A stretch of DNA of 64,000 nt from Patulibacter brassicae (GTDB taxonomy: Bacteria > Actinomycetota > Thermoleophilia > Solirubrobacterales > Solirubrobacteraceae), in assembly GCF_033949425.1 (NCBI RefSeq), contig NZ_JAXAVX010000005.1:186001-250000 (forward strand), given 5' to 3'. A program made the translations under genes and the position numbers. Below, in pieces: positions 34,106-42,331 of the stretch. Within the stretch, counting starts at the first letter, position 1, and each line of letters starts with the position of its first letter. The notes beneath the pieces are model-generated. The model did not search any database. It had not been told where the DNA came from and saw only the letters and a list, made by a program, of their open reading frames with translations.

Positions 34106-34807
34106 ATGCCGCTGCGCACCCGCTACTGCGAGGAGCTCGCCGCCCTCCAGGGCGTGGCGCTGGGCGCGCTCGACCTCGTCGCGGCGCAGGTGGCGCGCGC
34201 GACGGAGGCGCTGGAGCACCAGGACGTCGAGCTCGCGACGTTCGTCGTCGTCGACGACGACCGGATCGACGGCCGCTACCTCGAGGTGAACCAGGGCGCC
34301 CTGTCGCTCTTCGCGCTCCAGGCGCCGGTCGCCACCGACCTGCGGCTCATCACCGGGCTGATGCACGTCGCCAAGCACTTCGAGCGCATGGGCGACCAGT
34401 GCGTCTCGATCGCGAAGCTCCTGCCGCTGACCGGCAACGATCCGCCGCGACGGGACGAGGTCCTGCGCGCCGTCCTGCGGATGGGGGCGCTGGCGCGGGA
34501 CGAGGTCGTGCAGTGCCGGCAGGCGCTGGAGCGGCGCGACGTGGCGCTCGCCCGCGACCTCCTGCGTCGCGACCAGGAGCTCAACGCGCTGAACCGGCGG
34601 GTCTTCCGGCTCGCGATCGAGTTCGGGGACGACCTCGACACGCGCGAGTGGCTCATGACGATGACGATGGTGGCCCGCGCGTTCGAGCGGATCGGCGACA
34701 ACGCCGTGGACATCGGCGAGCAGGTCGCGTTCATCGTCGAGGGCCGCTTCCCCGAGGACGCGTCCCGGACGCCGGCGGCCGAGCGCCCCGGCGGCATCGC
34801 GAGCTAG
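34106..34807 (+). CDS. phoU: PhoU-family protein
   Basis: 233 residues, two PhoU three-helix repeats. The first holds VVDDDRIDGRYLEVNQGALSL and the metal-binding stretch VAKHFERMGDQCVSIAKL; the second holds RRDQELNALNRRVFRLAIE and MVARAFERIGDNAVDIGEQVAF. PhoU modulates phosphate transport and the PhoR kinase. No pst or phoBR genes are nearby, so this copy is an orphan. Its placement behind a stress-type promoter next to DUF2294 genes suggests a stress or persistence role; that is inference. Confidence 0.93.
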   Translation: MPLRTRYCEELAALQGVALGALDLVAAQVARATEALEHQDVELATFVVVDDDRIDGRYLEVNQGALSLFALQAPVATDLRLITGLMHVAKHFERMGDQCVSIAKLLPLTGNDPPRRDEVLRAVLRMGALARDEVVQCRQALERRDVALARDLLRRDQELNALNRRVFRLAIEFGDDLDTREWLMTMTMVARAFERIGDNAVDIGEQVAFIVEGRFPEDASRTPAAERPGGIAS

Positions 34808-34899
34808 CGCCCCGACGTCCCGCGCTCGGCCCGCACCGGGTCCGACTCGCTCGCGCGGGGCGCCCGGCGACCCGGCGTGGCCGCACGCGACTCGCGGGG

Positions 34900-35532
34900 T
34901 CAGCCGCCGGACGGCGTGACGTCGCGGAGGCTCGCGACGATCCGGCGCAGCGCGCGCTCGAGGTGCGCGTCGTCGGCCGCCCGGGCGAGGTGGCCGCGCA
35001 GGCGGTGCGCCGTGGGCGCCTGCGCGGCGTCGATCCCGTCGAGCCGGCCGCCGGTGGAGCGGCGGCGGCTGAGGTGGTAGATGCTCGCGCCGCAGGCGTA
35101 GTTGAAGAGCGTCACGAACGCGCCCGCCGCCTCGTCGTCCGGGAACCCGGCCCGGGTCAGCAGCTCGAGCACGCGGTCGGCGAGCTGGGTGGCGACGGGG
35201 CCCTCGATCGGCCGCCGCAGCGTCGCCTCGGCGACCGACGGGTGCGCGGTCAGCAGCCGGTGCAGCGCGGTGAAGAACCGCAGCAGCTCGGGCTCCCACG
35301 CCGCCTCGGGATCGATCGCGGGCAGCTCCCGCAGCGTCCGGTCGACCATGAGGTCGACCAGGGCGTCCTTGCCGTCGACGTGGTTGTAGAGCGCCATCGC
35401 CGAGACGCCGAGCGCGCTGCCGACCCGGCGCATCGTCACGGCGTCCAGCCCGTCGGCGTCGGCGATCCGCAGCGCCGCGGCGACGACCTGCTGCTCGTCG
35501 AGCGTCCGGCGGGGCGTGCTTGCTCGCGCCAC
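34900..35532 (-). CDS. TetR/AcrR-family regulator (TetR_C_1 type)
   Basis: 210 residues with HTH at about 25-50 (TMRRVGSALGVSAMALYNHV) and a TetR-class C-terminal domain. The GTG start is 7 nt after a minus-strand TATCAT (35540-35545), predicting a leaderless mRNA. A 19-bp palindrome lies between it and the divergent phosphotransferase gene. By this arrangement it represses both itself and the phosphotransferase pair, probably responding to their substrate or an acyl-CoA-like ligand. Confidence 0.9.
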   Translation of the reverse strand: MARASTPRRTLDEQQVVAAALRIADADGLDAVTMRRVGSALGVSAMALYNHVDGKDALVDLMVDRTLRELPAIDPEAAWEPELLRFFTALHRLLTAHPSVAEATLRRPIEGPVATQLADRVLELLTRAGFPDDEAAGAFVTLFNYACGASIYHLSRRRSTGGRLDGIDAAQAPTAHRLRGHLARAADDAHLERALRRIVASLRDVTPSGG

Positions 35533-35539
35533 GGCCCGG

Positions 35540-35565
35540 ATGATAGGTATTTACTAAGTAAGTAC
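35540..35565. promoter_or_regulatory. TetR operator and promoter in the tetR/phosphotransferase gap
   Basis: GTATTTACT-A-AGTAAGTAC (35547-35565) is a 19-bp palindrome with a single mismatched pair, in an AT-rich island. It abuts the minus-strand TATCAT hexamer (35540-35545) that should drive tetR. Confidence 0.7.
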
Positions 35566-35582
35566 GACGGAGGGTCCTGGGG

Positions 35583-36695
35583 ATGGCACTGAAGAACGAG
35601 CTGGAGCCGGCGGAGGTCGCGCGCCGCCTGTCGGCGTGGCTGCCGGACGCGCTGGGCGTCGACGGTCCCGTCGCGGTCGACGACGTCGAGATCCCGCACG
35701 CCAGCGGGATGTCGAGCGAGACCGTGCTGCTGCGCGCCTCGTGGACCGGGGAGGACGGCCCCGTCCGGCGCGGGCTCGTGGTGCGCGTGCCGCCGGCGGT
35801 CGGGCTCTTCCCCGACCCCGACCCCGCGCGCGAGGCGGCGACGATGCGCGAGCTCGCCGCGCATGCCGACGCCCCGGTGCCCGACGTCCTCGCCCACGAG
35901 ACGACCGGCGACGTCCTCGGCAGCCCGTTCCTGCTCGTCGCCCGGGCCGAGGGCCGCGTGCCGGGCGACGACCCGCCGTTCGTCACCGGCGGCTGGGTCG
36001 TCGATCTCGCCCCGGAGGAGCGGGCCACGATGTACGACGGCGCGCTGCGGGCGATCGCCGGGATCCAGGCCGTCGACGTCGCCGCGTCGGGCCTGAGCTG
36101 GCTGCATCCCTCCCCCACCGGCGAGGCGGCGCTGGAGCGCGACCTCGCGGCCTGGCGCGGCTTCCACGCCTGGGCGGCGCGGGAGGGCCAGAGCCCGCTC
36201 ATCGACGCCGCGCTGGAGCGGCTCGCCGCGACGCGTCCCCGCAGCCCGGACGCGCCCGTCGTCGTCTGGGGCGACGCCCGCTTCGGCAACCTCATGTACG
36301 GCCCCGACCACGAGGTCACCGCCGTCCTGGACTGGGAGATGGCCACCGTCGGCCCGCGCGAGGTCGACCTCGGCTACTTCCTCTTCTTCGACCGGATGTA
36401 CTCCGAGGGCATCGGGGTGCCGCGCCTGACCGGCTTCCCCGAGCGGGCGCAGGTCGTCGAGCGGTTCGAGGAGCTCACCGGGCACGCCCCGCGCGACCTC
36501 GACTGGTACGAGGCGTGGGGCGCGCTGCGCGGGGCGATGCTCCTCGTGCGCGTCGGCAACCTCATGATCGAGCACGGCCTGATGCCGGAGGGCGCGCCGT
36601 TCCCGGTCAGCAACCCGGCCTCGCACGTCCTCGCCGGGCTGCTGGAGCTGCCTCCGCCCGGCGACGCCGCCGCCTGGATCACGGGGAGCCGGTGA
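35583..36695 (+). CDS. Phosphotransferase (APH/ACAD10-like kinase) family protein
   Basis: 370 residues with a kinase-like fold. The catalytic loop is VVWGDARFGNLMY and the metal-binding loop LDWEMATVGPREVDLGYF. The usual HGD of aminoglycoside phosphotransferases is WGD here, a variant I associate with the lipid-metabolism branch. These enzymes often accompany acyl-CoA dehydrogenases and phosphorylate hydroxyacyl intermediates (ACAD10/11). A purine-rich GGAGGG precedes the ATG. The stop overlaps the next GTG (GTGA), coupling it to the following gene. A second family member is cut by the end of the window. Confidence 0.87.
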   Translation: MALKNELEPAEVARRLSAWLPDALGVDGPVAVDDVEIPHASGMSSETVLLRASWTGEDGPVRRGLVVRVPPAVGLFPDPDPAREAATMRELAAHADAPVPDVLAHETTGDVLGSPFLLVARAEGRVPGDDPPFVTGGWVVDLAPEERATMYDGALRAIAGIQAVDVAASGLSWLHPSPTGEAALERDLAAWRGFHAWAAREGQSPLIDAALERLAATRPRSPDAPVVVWGDARFGNLMYGPDHEVTAVLDWEMATVGPREVDLGYFLFFDRMYSEGIGVPRLTGFPERAQVVERFEELTGHAPRDLDWYEAWGALRGAMLLVRVGNLMIEHGLMPEGAPFPVSNPASHVLAGLLELPPPGDAAAWITGSR

Positions 36696-37687
36696 GCACC
36701 ATGACGATCGATCGCAACGTCGCGCCCAAGCCCGACGTGCCGCTCTGGAACGAGACCCGCTGGAACGGCTGCTGGAACCCCGACGCCGGCGTCGGGATCT
36801 ACCTGCACGCCGGCCGCTTCCGCCAGGAGCTCGACCTCTGGTGGGCGCAGGTCGTGGCGTACCTGCCCGACGGCGCGCTCTGCGTCCAGCGGCTGTGGGG
36901 CCGCAACGCCACCGACGACGGCGTCGCGCTCGGCGGGCTGGACCTGCGGATGACGCAGGACGGCTGGCGCGCGAGCTACGACGGGGTCGGCGAGCGCACG
37001 AGCACCGCCGCGATGGCCCGCGGCGTCCGGGGGGCCTCGGCGCCCTCGCGCGCGTTCGCCTTCACGCTCGAGGCCACGGCCGTGACGCCCGTCTGGGACC
37101 AGCGCCCGGCGGGCGGCGACGACGCGCCGCTGCACGCCGGCGACGCGCACATCCAGCAGGCGTTCGCCACCCGCGGCGCGCTGCGGGTCGGCGAGGAGCG
37201 GCACGACCTCGGCGGGATCGGGTTCAAGGACCACTCGAGCGGCAAGCGGGACTTCGGCCCCTGGCGCAGCCACGAGTTCGTCCTCGCCGTCGGCCCGGAG
37301 TGGACGGCGCACCTCATCTCGATGGCCGGCCCGGACGGCACGGCGCTGCCGCCGATGGGCGCGCTCATCACGCGCGACGGCGCCCAGGAGGCGATCACGC
37401 GGCTGGAGACCGTGCCGCTGCGCGACGCCGCGGGCGCCCCGGCGAGCGGCCGGCTCGCGTTCGAGACCGACGCCGGACGGACCGGCTCCTACGCCGTCGA
37501 GCTGCGCCACGCCGCGCCGCTCTCGATCACCGAGGACAACGACAACATGAACGGCGTGAGCTGGGAGGTCGACGGCGACCCCGTCGTGGTCGTCGAGGGC
37601 AACGCGCGCCTCGTGGCCGACGACGGCACCGTGCTGCACGCCTTCCACGAGCGATCGATGCGCCGCAGCCTGCTGCCGCGTCCCTGA
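36692..37687 (+). CDS. Uncharacterised protein coupled to the phosphotransferase (DUF7064/7065-like)
   Basis: 331 residues from a GTG overlapping the previous stop; an in-frame ATG lies 9 nt on. No signal or membrane segment. It is rich in strands and Trp (LWNETRWNGCWNPDAGVGIYLHAG, RLWGRNATDDGV), with FKDHSSGKRDFGPWRSHEFVL in the middle, resembling the two-domain lipocalin-like (hydroxyneurosporene-synthase/DUF7064) proteins often paired with such kinases. It probably acts on a hydrophobic substrate in the same pathway. The family name is from memory and uncertain. Confidence 0.7.
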   Translation: MSTMTIDRNVAPKPDVPLWNETRWNGCWNPDAGVGIYLHAGRFRQELDLWWAQVVAYLPDGALCVQRLWGRNATDDGVALGGLDLRMTQDGWRASYDGVGERTSTAAMARGVRGASAPSRAFAFTLEATAVTPVWDQRPAGGDDAPLHAGDAHIQQAFATRGALRVGEERHDLGGIGFKDHSSGKRDFGPWRSHEFVLAVGPEWTAHLISMAGPDGTALPPMGALITRDGAQEAITRLETVPLRDAAGAPASGRLAFETDAGRTGSYAVELRHAAPLSITEDNDNMNGVSWEVDGDPVVVVEGNARLVADDGTVLHAFHERSMRRSLLPRP

Positions 37688-37705
37688 GCGCCCGGCCGTC
37701 CCGGC

Positions 37706-38212
37706 TCACCGGCGGATGATCCGCCGCCGGCGGGCCGGGACGACGGCCCACAGCACGCCGACCCACGCCACGACCCAGGCGAGCGGGAGGAACCGGACCC
37801 AGCCGTCGAGCACCCGGTCGCCCACGAGCAGCGCGACCGCGCTCAGCGCGACCGCGGAGGCGAGCGCGCCGAGCAGCAGCAGCCGCGATCCGGTCGCCAC
37901 GAGCCACGGCGCCTGGCCCCGGTGCAGCACCGCCCGGTGCAGGACGCTCGGCGCGAGGAACGCCACGGTCGCCGCGATGCCCGCGAGGATCGCCACGACG
38001 TACGCGTCGCGCTGCAGGCCCTCCAGCTCGGTGTTGAACGGCACCGCGAGGAGGAAGCCGACGATGACCTGGACGCCGACCGCGGCCACGCGCGTCTCCG
38101 CCAGCAGCTCGGAGATCTGGCGGGTGTAGCGCTCGCTCGGGGTCTCGTCGTCGCGGCGACGGTGGACGTGGTGATCGTCCTCCGCGCGGTCCGGGGGCGT
38201 CGCGTTCGTCAC
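37706..38212 (-). CDS. DUF6328-type four-helix membrane protein
   Basis: 168 residues from the GTG of VTNATPPDRAED. An acidic/His N-terminus leads to SERYTRQISELLAETRVAAVGVQVIVGFLLAVPFN, then four hydrophobic helices and a final RRRR stretch. This is the pattern of DUF6328 proteins. Function unknown. A GCGT-N16-GGGTAC motif ends 13 nt before the start, so it may belong to the same stress set as the DUF2294 gene divergent from it. Confidence 0.75.
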   Translation of the reverse strand: MTNATPPDRAEDDHHVHRRRDDETPSERYTRQISELLAETRVAAVGVQVIVGFLLAVPFNTELEGLQRDAYVVAILAGIAATVAFLAPSVLHRAVLHRGQAPWLVATGSRLLLLGALASAVALSAVALLVGDRVLDGWVRFLPLAWVVAWVGVLWAVVPARRRRIIRR

Positions 38213-38225
38213 GGCGCCGCCCCGG

Positions 38226-38251
38226 GTACCCACGCCGCACGGGTCGCACGC
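38226..38251 (-). promoter_or_regulatory. SigB/F-type promoter candidate of the DUF6328 gene
   Basis: Minus-strand GCGT-N16-GGGTAC, ending 13 nt before the GTG at 38212. Confidence 0.45.
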
Positions 38252-38306
38252 ACGCGAGGCGCCGTCCCCGCCCACGGGCGGGGAGGAAGGCGCTAGCCTG
38301 GCCCTC

Positions 38307-38681
38307 ATGGCCGCGAGCGACGACGCTCGACCGGGCACGACCTCCTCCCCCCCGTTGCTGGAGGTCTCCAACCGCGTCGTGGCGCTGCACAAGCGCTACT
38401 ACGGCAAGGGCCCGGAGAGCACGCGCGTGATCTTCCACGGCGACACGCTCGTGGTGATCCTCCGTGGCGGGTTCACGCGGATCGAGAGGACGCTCGTCGA
38501 CGAGGGGCTCGAGGATCAGGTCCTGCAGCAGCGCCGCGACCTGCAGGCCGTGATGGAGGAGCGCTACGTCGACCTCGTGCGCACGACGCTCGGCCGGGAG
38601 GTCGAGGCGTTCCTCAGCGCCAACCACCACGATCCCGACGTGCAGGTCGAGATCTTCCTGCTGCGTCCCGCCGACGACTGA
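38307..38681 (+). CDS. DUF2294 domain protein, paralogue 3
   Basis: 124 residues with the shared core EVSNRVVALHKRYYGKGPES, VIFHGDTLVVILRGGFTRIERTL, and AFLSANHHDPDVQVEIFLL. More diverged from paralogues 1 and 2 than they are from each other. The ATG stands 7 nt after TAGCCT (38294-38299), a housekeeping-type leaderless arrangement, unlike the stress-type motif of paralogue 2, so regulation differs between copies. Confidence 0.85.
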   Translation: MAASDDARPGTTSSPPLLEVSNRVVALHKRYYGKGPESTRVIFHGDTLVVILRGGFTRIERTLVDEGLEDQVLQQRRDLQAVMEERYVDLVRTTLGREVEAFLSANHHDPDVQVEIFLLRPADD

Positions 38682-38699
38682 GCGCGGCGTTTGCCGCGC
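38682..38699 (+). terminator. GC-rich hairpin directly after DUF2294 paralogue 3
   Basis: GCGCGGC-GTTT-GCCGCGC, a perfect 7-bp stem beginning at the first base after the stop. No T-tract follows. Its position suggests a transcription end or 3' stabiliser. Confidence 0.5.
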
Positions 38700-38886
38700 C
38701 GGGCCGGGGGTAGCCACCGGCCGTGCGCGCGCTCCGGCTCGTCCGTTCGCCGCGGCGGACCCCACGCCCTCGCGGCCGGCGGCAGCGCTGCTCCTCGGCG
38801 CGCCGTCCCGCCGGGCCCTGCCGGGCCCGGGACGGAGCCGGAGCGCGCGCCCGCTCCCGTTCGCGACCCGCCGGCGGAGCAGGGGC

Positions 38887-39843
38887 GTGAGGGTCCTCCT
38901 CTGGCACGTCCACGGCGCGTGGACGACGAGCGTCGCGCACGGCGACCACGACCTGCTCGTCCCCGTCCTGCCCGACCGGGGACCGGACGGTCGCGGGCGC
39001 GCCCGCACCTACGCGTGGCCCGAGCGGGTCCGCGAGGTCGCGCCGGAGGAGCTCGCCGACGAGCCCGTCGACGTCGTCGTCCTGCAGCGGCCGCACGAGC
39101 GCGAGCTGGCCGCCGCCTGGCTCGGACGCTGGCCCGGGGAGAACGTGGCCGCGCTCTACGTCGAGCACGACGCGCCGCAGGGCCGGATCGCCGAGCTGCA
39201 CCACCCCGCGTCGGGCTGGGGGATCCCGATCGCCCACGTGACGCACTTCAACCGCCTCATGTGGGACTGCGGCGACGCGCCGACCCACGTGCTCGAGCAC
39301 GGCATCCCGGACCCCGGCGAGCGCTTCACCGGCGAGCTGCCACGGGCCGGCGTCGTCGTCAACGAGGCGCGGCGGCGCGGGCGCGTCACCGGCACCGACC
39401 TCCTCCTGCGCCTGCGCGGCGACGGGCTGCCGATCGACCTCTTCGGGATCGACAGCGAGGTCCTCGACGGTCAGGGCGACCTGCCCCACGACGAGCTGCT
39501 CACCGCCCTGGCGCAGCGGCGCGCCTATCTGCACCTGAACCGCTGGACCTCCCTGGGCCTCTCGCTCATCGAGGCGATGATGCTCGGGCTGCCGGTGATC
39601 GCGCTGGCCACGACCGAGGCGCCCGCGGTCCTGCCGCCCGACGTCGCGCTCGTGACGAACGACCTCGACCGGATCGCCGCGCGCTGCCGGGCGCTGCTCG
39701 ACGACCCCGAGGCCGCGCGCGAGGCCGGCCGGCGCTGCCGGGCGCACGCGCTGGAGCGCTTCGGCCTGGAGCGCTTCCTCGCCGACTGGGACCGCCTGCT
39801 CGACGACGCCGTGGCGCGGTGCCCGGCGGCCCGTCCCGGGTGA
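38887..39843 (+). CDS. Glycosyltransferase, GT-B type
   Basis: 318 residues from GTG. The N-terminal half has VLLWHVHGAWTTSVAHG and VDVVVLQRPHE; the C-terminal half carries the nucleotide-sugar site, LNRWTSLGLSLIEAMMLGLPVIAL, matching the E-x7-E type loop of GT4/GT1-like enzymes. No membrane anchor. The acceptor is unknown. In Actinobacteria isolated members of this type often act in cell-wall glycan or storage-sugar synthesis. The 205-bp gap upstream holds the hairpin noted above and no gene. Confidence 0.8.
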   Translation: MRVLLWHVHGAWTTSVAHGDHDLLVPVLPDRGPDGRGRARTYAWPERVREVAPEELADEPVDVVVLQRPHERELAAAWLGRWPGENVAALYVEHDAPQGRIAELHHPASGWGIPIAHVTHFNRLMWDCGDAPTHVLEHGIPDPGERFTGELPRAGVVVNEARRRGRVTGTDLLLRLRGDGLPIDLFGIDSEVLDGQGDLPHDELLTALAQRRAYLHLNRWTSLGLSLIEAMMLGLPVIALATTEAPAVLPPDVALVTNDLDRIAARCRALLDDPEAAREAGRRCRAHALERFGLERFLADWDRLLDDAVARCPAARPG

Positions 39844-39890
39844 GCCGGCGTCCGCCGGGCCGTCCGTCGGCGGGGCGACCCGCCGCCGGC

Positions 39891-40367
39891 TCAGCCCGCG
39901 AGCACGGCGCGCACGACGCGTCGGCGCGCCGTCTCCAGCAGCGCCCACTGCTCGTCGGCACGGGCGATCAGGCGCTCGAGATCGATGTCGCGCAGGCGCT
40001 CGTCCTCGAGCTCGCGCAGGGCGACCCAGAGCGCCCGCTTGCCGCGCACGGCGATCGTCAGCCCCTCGAGCTCGATCACCGTCGAGAGCGGCGAGCGACG
40101 CAGCACCGCGCCGTTGGGCTTCAGCCGCCCGACGAGCTCGCCGACCCGCCCCGCGACGACCTTCACCGGGTTCGGCCGGACCTCGAGCGCGCGCATCGCG
40201 TCGCGCAGCGCGCGGTGGTCCTCGCCGATCTGACGGGCGGCCTCGACGAGCGTCGCGTGCAGCTCCTGGTCGCGGCCGTCCTGGGCGTCGCGCGCCCGCT
40301 CGGCGAGCGCGAGGCCGCCGGTCGCAGCCGTGAGGTGGTCGTTGAGGTAGGTCTCGAGGTGGCTCAT
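39891..40367 (-). CDS. Helical protein of unknown function (ferritin-like bundle?)
   Basis: 158 residues, almost entirely helix-forming: YLNDHLTAATGGLALAERARDA, LVEAARQIGEDHRALRDAMRAL, WVALRELEDERLRDIDLERLIARADEQ. The heptad spacing suggests a four-helix bundle similar in outline to DUF892/ferritin-like stress proteins, but iron ligands are not clear. It lies 58 nt after the PRC gene pair on the same strand. A GTTT-N16-GGGCAG near-match to the stress promoter lies 32 nt upstream of its start (40400-40425). Confidence 0.6.
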   Translation of the reverse strand: MSHLETYLNDHLTAATGGLALAERARDAQDGRDQELHATLVEAARQIGEDHRALRDAMRALEVRPNPVKVVAGRVGELVGRLKPNGAVLRRSPLSTVIELEGLTIAVRGKRALWVALRELEDERLRDIDLERLIARADEQWALLETARRRVVRAVLAG

Positions 40368-40425
40368 CGTCCTGGGGGTCGGGGACCGTCGCCGACGGGC
40401 TGCCCCAGCGCCGACGCTCGCAAAC

Positions 40426-40725
40426 TCAGCCGGCGCGGAGCCGGACGACCCCGGGCGCGATCTCGGCGACGCGGTCCCACGGGACGAGGTCCCCCTCGTG
40501 CAGCGGCTCGGGACGACGCGCGGCGCGCGTGCCGAGCCGCGCGCGGATCCCGGCGGTGCCGAGCACGAGCCCCTCGACGAGGAACCGGTCGTCCTCGCGC
40601 CGGGCCCGGACGTCGCGGACCCGGCCGACGACCCGCCCGTCGGCCCCGACCACCCGGGCCCCGAGCAGGTCGGACAGCCGCAGGCGCGGGGCGACGCCCT
40701 TCGCGTCCTCGAGCGGCTCGGTCAT
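40426..40725 (-). CDS. PRC-barrel domain protein, copy 2
   Basis: 99 residues. LRLSDLLGARVVGADGRVVGRVRDVRA is the PRC-barrel opening, and LVPWDRVAEIAPGVVRLR its close. PRC barrels are small beta-barrels used as docking modules, for example in photosystem assembly and RimM. Its ATG overlaps the stop of the upstream PRC gene (ATGA), so the two are made together, following the Nramp transporter. Confidence 0.85.
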   Translation of the reverse strand: MTEPLEDAKGVAPRLRLSDLLGARVVGADGRVVGRVRDVRARREDDRFLVEGLVLGTAGIRARLGTRAARRPEPLHEGDLVPWDRVAEIAPGVVRLRAG

Positions 40726-41108
40726 GCGCCCGGCACCCGCCCCACGAGCGTCGAGAGCTCGAGGTCGTCGCCGGCCAGGCCGAGGTCCGCCGCGTCGCGC
40801 CGCAGCGCGATCCGCGTCGTGACGTCGTCGACCGCCGACCACGGCACGCGGCGCGCCGTCCTGCCCCACACCGGCGCGCCGGCGCGCCGGCGCCACCAGC
40901 GCCCGAGCCGCCCGGGCCCGCGTCCCGCCCGGATGCCGGAGCCGACGAGGATCGCGGTGACCTCCAGCCGCCCGCCCGGCGCGCCGGTGAGCTCGAGGTC
41001 GTCGACCTTGCCGCAGCGCCGACCGCCGGCGTCCACGAGCTGGTCGTCCAGCAGGCGGTAGGCGAGGTCGATCCGGGACTCGGCGAGTCCGTGGCCGTGG
41101 TGCTCCAT
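40722..41108 (-). CDS. PRC-barrel domain protein, copy 1
   Basis: 128 residues with the barrel pattern AYRLLDDQLVDAGGRRCGKVDDLELTG and VPWSAVDDVTTRIALR; a basic loop (GRLGRWWRRRAG) lies between. A His-rich start (MEHHGHG) could bind metal. It begins 2 nt after the Nramp stop and overlaps the next PRC gene. The pair probably forms a heteromer acting at the membrane with the transporter; this is inference from gene order. Confidence 0.85.
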   Translation of the reverse strand: MEHHGHGLAESRIDLAYRLLDDQLVDAGGRRCGKVDDLELTGAPGGRLEVTAILVGSGIRAGRGPGRLGRWWRRRAGAPVWGRTARRVPWSAVDDVTTRIALRRDAADLGLAGDDLELSTLVGRVPGA

Positions 41109-41110
41109 CG

Positions 41111-42331
41111 TCAGCCTCCTCCGGCGTTCGTCGCCAGCAGCAGGGGGATCGCGGCGACCGCGAGGCCGCAGATGAGCACGAGGTAGACCCAGCCGAGCGT
41201 CGTCGCGATCCGCCCGTTGGCGTGCTCGCCCATGTAGGTCCGGTCGCGGGCGATGAGCAGCACCGGCAGGTACGTCAGCGGCAGCGCGACGACCGAGAAG
41301 ATCACGGAGTACTCCGTGATGTCGACCGGGTCGACGCCGGTGCACACGAGCGCGAACCCCGCGGCGAGGAAGCCGATCCAGGTGAGCGTGAACCGGGGCG
41401 CGTCGCGGGCCCGGCGGTAGCGCCCCCACTCCCAGCCGTGGAACTGCGCGAGGTTGTAGGCGCCGGCGAGGCTCGCGTCGACGGCCGCCCCGCCGATCGC
41501 GGCGAGCATCCCCAGCAGCGCGACGAGCAGCCCGACCTCGCCGAACGGGATCTGCGCGGCGAGCGCGACGGTGCCCAGCGACGTCGGGTCCACGCCGGTC
41601 GGCAGGAAGAGCTGCGCGGCGACGACCATGAGGGACATCGACAGGATCGCCCCGATCCCGTAGCCGACGACGACGTTCAGGCGGTTGACGCGCAGGTCGC
41701 GCGGTCCCCACCGCTCCTCGACCGCGCCCGACGAGTAGAAGTAGACCTCGTAGGGCATGAGCGCCGCGGCGATGACGCCGACGACGAAGTACCAGTAGAG
41801 CGTGGAGCCCTTCGCCTCGGGCACGAGCCCGCCGGCGGTCGCCGACCAGTCCGGGCCGTGGTGCAGCGCCGCGGCGAGGAAGACGAGCAGCAGCAGACCG
41901 GTATAGCCGAAGACGCGCTCCAGGCCTCCGAACGGCAGGACCCAGATGATGAGCCCGAGGCCGACGGTGGCGAGCAGCGCGAAGAGCGAGAACGGCGCGT
42001 CGAAGAGCAGCTGGAGGATGATCGCCACGCCGCCGATCTCCGCGGCGATCGTCAGGAGGTTCACCGCCTGGGACGCGAGCAGCGTCACGAGGCCGGCGGT
42101 GTAGCCGAGCCGCTCGCGGATGACGTCGAAGACCGGGCGCTTCGTCACCGCGGCGACGCGCCCCGACATCTCGGCGTAGACCCCGATCCCGACGACGCCG
42201 ACGACGACGGCCCACAGCAGGTCGTACCCGAACGTCGCGCCCGCCTGGATGTTGAAGACGAGGTCCCCGATGTCGAGGAACCCGCCGATCGCGGCGATGA
42301 TGCCCAGCGCGATCTGCAGCAGCGTCCTCAT
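41111..42331 (-). CDS. Nramp-family divalent metal transporter with non-canonical site residues
   Basis: 406 residues, about 11 membrane helices. The TM1 metal motif, DPGN in true Nramp, reads DIGD (Asp20, Asp23). TM6 keeps the metal-contacting Met192 but reads MPYE in place of MPHN. An extra acidic group in TM1 and one after TM6 should change ion preference relative to Mn2+/Fe2+ Nramps. It starts inside the stop of an upstream lipoprotein gene and runs into two PRC-barrel genes, a tight four-gene operon under a stress-type promoter. Confidence 0.87.
   Translation of the reverse strand: MRTLLQIALGIIAAIGGFLDIGDLVFNIQAGATFGYDLLWAVVVGVVGIGVYAEMSGRVAAVTKRPVFDVIRERLGYTAGLVTLLASQAVNLLTIAAEIGGVAIILQLLFDAPFSLFALLATVGLGLIIWVLPFGGLERVFGYTGLLLLVFLAAALHHGPDWSATAGGLVPEAKGSTLYWYFVVGVIAAALMPYEVYFYSSGAVEERWGPRDLRVNRLNVVVGYGIGAILSMSLMVVAAQLFLPTGVDPTSLGTVALAAQIPFGEVGLLVALLGMLAAIGGAAVDASLAGAYNLAQFHGWEWGRYRRARDAPRFTLTWIGFLAAGFALVCTGVDPVDITEYSVIFSVVALPLTYLPVLLIARDRTYMGEHANGRIATTLGWVYLVLICGLAVAAIPLLLATNAGGG

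Noticed and set aside
38689..38713. GTTT-N15-GGGTAG as a stress promoter for the glycosyltransferase
   Set aside because: The GTTT is the loop of a perfect hairpin directly after the DUF2294 stop, and the motif is 173 nt from the glycosyltransferase start, unlike the 9-10 nt of the other copies.
38723..38890. 55-codon frame overlapping the glycosyltransferase start (GTGA)
   Set aside because: Pure Arg/Pro/Ala composition with no ribosome-binding site; likely chance.
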